Below, piece by piece: positions 5,119-7,145 of a stretch of 7,145 nt of DNA. The stretch's first letter is position 1, and every line of letters starts with the position of its first letter. This stretch comes from Candidatus Methanophagales archaeon (GTDB lineage Archaea > Halobacteriota > Syntropharchaeia > Alkanophagales > Methanospirareceae): the NCBI GenBank assembly GCA_014061035.1, contig JACGMN010000104.1, positions 1 to 7,145 on the forward strand, in the 5' to 3' direction. A program made the translations under genes and the position numbers. The notes under the pieces were generated by a model that made no database searches, was not told where the DNA came from, and worked only from the letters and a program-made list of their open reading frames with translations.

Positions 5119-7145
5119 TCAACCCCAACCTACAAACTTCGCCCGCTCTGACAATCTAACAGGGAGCGGCAATTGGCGGAACGGTTTGCCTTTTACGCCT
5201 GCTTCAATCAGCTCTTTCAACGCCGGCAGATTCATCTCTACTGCTTTCTGCTTCTTCTTGCTCGACCCCTCTCTAATCCTCACGCTCACCGTCTTCTTCT
5301 CCACCTCCTTGTCTCCTACAACAGCGACATAAGGGACCCATTCGCGACCCGCATCTCTTATCTTCTTCGAGACGGTCTCATCACGGTCGTCTATATCTAC
5401 GCGTATCCGTGCTTTTGCCTCTGATCCGTTATCGTTATCGTTATCGTTATCGTTATCGTTTCCAATTCCGGTCAGTGCCGATAGAATCTCAGATATGTAC
5501 TTCAGATGCCGCTCAGCAACAGGAATTAACCTTAACTGTGTAGGAGAGAGCCATAGAGGAAGCACCGGCATAACTCCTTCCGCTGTATCTGTATCTGTAT
5601 CTGTATCTGCATCCGGATTCATATCCATATATGCCTTCTCTAATAGCGCATAGATGCACCGCTCAATCGCCCCGCTTGGCGAGCAATGGAGTATAACCGG
5701 GTGTCTTTGCGTTCCATCTGCATCGGTGTAGGATATACCATACCGCTCTGCATTCTCGACGTCTATCTGTACGGTCGACAATGCAGAAGCCTTTGCTGAT
5801 GCGTCTACGAAGTTGAACTCGAATTTAAGTACGAAATAGAAGTAACGCTGATCCCACATCTCAACCAGTACCGGTTTTCCGGAAATGCGCGCGATTCTAT
5901 TTATAAACTCTTTAGCAGAGCGTCCTTCATAGAACTCTTTTGTGAACCGCAGTCCAACTTCGTAGTCCATAGGCGAGAATCCTATCTCTGTTAAGACTCG
6001 CATACAGAGCTCGTACTGCTTCCTGAACTCTAACAGGGCTTCGTCCATATCCTTACATAGCGTATGCATATCTGGCATCGTGAACTTCCTTAACCGACGG
6101 AGCCCGGCAAGTTCTCCTCGCTTCTCCTTTCTGAAAGACGGCGCCAGTTCGAAGATCTTCAACGGTAAGTTCTTATAAGATATGCTCATCTCTTTACTAA
6201 TCAAGAACTGTCCGAAGCATGCAGCAAACCGTAAGAACAGGTCAGACTCACCCCTTTTATTTTTACTTTTACCTTTACCTTTACCTTTACCAGAGATCGA
6301 ATACTGCCGTGCAGGAAACTTTTCGAGGTAATCTTTCAGCGATGGATGTGATGCGCTATACATTATAGGCGTCTCGACTTCAACCGCGCCATAGTCAGCT
6401 ATGGAATTCCTGACATGATCTTCTAACAGCGACTTTATCAGCTTGCCCTTTGGATAGAACCGCAGATTCCCGGGATCAGAAGAAGGTTCGTAATCTGCTA
6501 TCTCTAACCGTTTCATCAGTTCTACATGCGGCGGTATCTTATCGACTTCTCTACGCTTCTCGCTTTCATAGACGAAGAACTTCCTTAAGTTCTTAACTTC
6601 TTTTGATCCAAATTCAAAATCGTCTGGTTCTACAAAGCTACCATCTTCATCGATGAAGAAGAATCTGGATATTGCTTTTTCCTCGGCTTCTACCGCCGTT
6701 GACTTCGTTTCTGCTTCTGATTCTGATTCAGATGAGATAGAACTTAGTACCGGCGCCGGAGCCGCTATTTTCCGTGAAAGTTCAGATAATGGATGACCCT
6801 TGCACCGAATGGTGAACGATTTGTACCAGCCAAAAGGCGCTCTCGTTACTTCTATGCCACTTGACCTCAGTTCCTCCTCCAGTCCTCGTAATATCTCGAT
6901 GCTCTTCGCTGGTGATGCCAGCTCGGAGCTTAAATGTGCATACGGATATAAAACAATCCTTTCGGCATTGACCGTCCTAAATATCGACCTCGCCTCTTCC
7001 GCAGCGTTCTCTATTACAAATCTCAGATTCTCCTTCTTCTCGTCTTCGCTTTCTACCGCGATAAAAGCAACCAGTGCTTCTTCTATCCGCTCTTTCTTCC
7101 TTGTATCTTCTATAATCTCCTCTGCAACTCTCGTCTTCTTCTTCG
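5119..7145 (-). CDS. thrS: Threonyl-tRNA synthetase, archaeal type (N-terminus beyond window edge)
   Basis: Charges tRNA-Thr with threonine. The frame is open from the window edge (first full codon 7143-7141) to TGA at 5121-5119: 674 visible residues, perhaps 20-25 missing. Visible residues 1-124 are the archaeal D-aminoacyl-deacylase-like editing domain that removes mischarged serine, with ALVAFIAVE (23-31), LYPYAHLSSELASP (65-78) and APFGWYKSF (102-110). The class II catalytic domain follows: motif 1 near VEVETPIMY, motif 2 FRKEKRGELAGLRRLR, motif 3 GAIERCIYALLE. The three zinc ligands are Cys (codon 6219-6217, RFAACFGQF), His (6066-6064, PDMHTLC) and His (5688-5686, ILHCSP). The anticodon-binding domain begins near LPLWLSPTQLRLIPV. 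A Met codon at 6516 is internal, not the start, because the upstream frame is coding and family-matched. Four dipeptide runs encoded by hexanucleotide repeats (SE, KG, DT, ND) occupy likely loops or linkers and help make the protein longer than the typical 620-630 residues. Confidence 0.96.
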   Translation of the reverse strand, partial: KKKTRVAEEIIEDTRKKERIEEALVAFIAVESEDEKKENLRFVIENAAEEARSIFRTVNAERIVLYPYAHLSSELASPAKSIEILRGLEEELRSSGIEVTRAPFGWYKSFTIRCKGHPLSELSRKIAAPAPVLSSISSESESEAETKSTAVEAEEKAISRFFFIDEDGSFVEPDDFEFGSKEVKNLRKFFVYESEKRREVDKIPPHVELMKRLEIADYEPSSDPGNLRFYPKGKLIKSLLEDHVRNSIADYGAVEVETPIMYSASHPSLKDYLEKFPARQYSISGKGKGKGKSKNKRGESDLFLRFAACFGQFLISKEMSISYKNLPLKIFELAPSFRKEKRGELAGLRRLRKFTMPDMHTLCKDMDEALLEFRKQYELCMRVLTEIGFSPMDYEVGLRFTKEFYEGRSAKEFINRIARISGKPVLVEMWDQRYFYFVLKFEFNFVDASAKASALSTVQIDVENAERYGISYTDADGTQRHPVILHCSPSGAIERCIYALLEKAYMDMNPDADTDTDTDTAEGVMPVLPLWLSPTQLRLIPVAERHLKYISEILSALTGIGNDNDNDNDNDNGSEAKARIRVDIDDRDETVSKKIRDAGREWVPYVAVVGDKEVEKKTVSVRIREGSSKKKQKAVEMNLPALKELIEAGVKGKPFRQLPLPVRLSERAKFVGWG
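5427..5460. repeat. Hexanucleotide repeat in thrS coding for Asn-Asp run
   Basis: CGTTAT repeated five times perfectly plus a partial sixth copy (plus strand), coding on the minus strand for alternating Asn (AAC) and Asp (GAT). It sits in the anticodon-binding domain between the helix ending SALTGIG and the strand IRVDIDDRDE, a position where other archaeal enzymes have a short loop. Confidence 0.95.
5583..5612. repeat. Hexanucleotide repeat in thrS coding for Thr-Asp run
   Basis: Four perfect CTGTAT units (5583-5606) and one CTGCAT variant (5607-5612), coding on the minus strand for Asp-Ala followed by alternating Asp (GAT) and Thr (ACA). It lies at the junction of the catalytic domain (after motif 3, IERCIYALLE) and the anticodon-binding domain (before LPLWLSPTQ). 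Confidence 0.95.
6255..6290. repeat. Hexanucleotide repeat in thrS coding for Gly-Lys run
   Basis: Six hexamers in the plus strand: TTTTAT, two TTTTAC and three perfect CTTTAC. They code for alternating Gly/Ser/Asn and Lys (GGT AAA core). The run is inserted between ARQYSIS and LFLRFAAC in the catalytic domain, just before the first zinc-ligand Cys, where homologues have a short turn. The insertion is strongly basic. Confidence 0.93.
6709..6732. repeat. Hexanucleotide repeat in thrS coding for Ser-Glu run
   Basis: Four hexamers, TTCTGC, two TTCTGA and TTCAGA, coding on the minus strand for Ser-Glu-Ser-Glu-Ser-Glu-Ala-Glu. The run is in the linker joining the editing domain (ending LSRKI) to the catalytic half. 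Acidic linkers are common here in archaeal enzymes, so this array is less surprising than the other three. Confidence 0.85.

Noticed and set aside
5173..5424. Plus-strand frame downstream of the kinase, 83 codons
   Set aside because: Antisense to the anticodon-binding domain of ThrRS; Leu/Phe/His/Arg-rich composition typical of a shadow frame.
5427..6732. Tandem hexamers as a CRISPR or origin repeat
   Set aside because: Units are 6 bp without spacers, differ between arrays and keep the thrS reading frame, so they are coding microsatellites.
6517..7145. Possible separate gene or truncation upstream of the Met at 6516 in thrS
   Set aside because: Translation by hand shows the same frame open without stops to the window edge and encoding the ThrRS editing domain, so it is one gene.

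Overview
The window reads as archaeal, most likely euryarchaeal chromosome. Evidence is an archaeal-type elongation factor 2 with the diphthamide loop, an archaeal-type threonyl-tRNA synthetase with the archaeal N-terminal editing domain, an archaeoflavoprotein of the AfpA family (known mainly from methanogens and Archaeoglobus), TTTATATA-type promoter boxes and a tRNA gene without an encoded CCA. A methanogen, an anaerobic methane oxidiser (ANME) or an Archaeoglobus relative would fit; this cannot be settled from the window. The genes look like core or near-core metabolism, and I see no insertion sequence, phage, CRISPR or defence system.

Layout: 13-2199 (minus) carries EF-2. Then comes a divergent AT-rich intergenic region of about 140 bp with overlapping promoter candidates for both directions and a pentanucleotide repeat. 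2342-2414 (plus) is tRNA-Asp(GUC), followed after only 4 nt by an AfpA-type flavoprotein (2419-2985). After a 115-bp gap with a perfect TTTATATA box come inositol-3-phosphate synthase (3101-4204) and, 24 nt later, a PfkB-family sugar kinase (4229-5116), probably one operon. The far end (5119 to beyond 7145, minus) is threonyl-tRNA synthetase. It converges on the kinase with only 2 nt between the stop codons, and its extreme N-terminus lies outside the window. The longest Met-initiated part of that frame begins at 6516, but the frame is open to the window edge and the upstream part is recognisable editing domain.

Functionally, EF-2, tRNA-Asp and ThrRS belong to translation. The synthase and kinase suggest an inositol-phosphate module: the synthase makes inositol phosphate from glucose-6-phosphate, and the kinase could be a myo-inositol kinase that salvages free inositol. 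This is inference from adjacency and weak family resemblance.

The most unusual structure is a set of short tandem repeats. Four hexanucleotide arrays lie in frame inside thrS at positions corresponding to loops or linkers, giving SE, KG, DT and ND dipeptide runs. A pentanucleotide array lies in the EF-2 leader and a 12-bp-period repeat encodes the start of the flavoprotein. Repeat period follows coding constraint: multiples of 3 in genes, 5 in the untranslated leader. The other notable item is the tRNA-flavoprotein junction, which implies that 3' processing of the tRNA leaves an almost leaderless mRNA.
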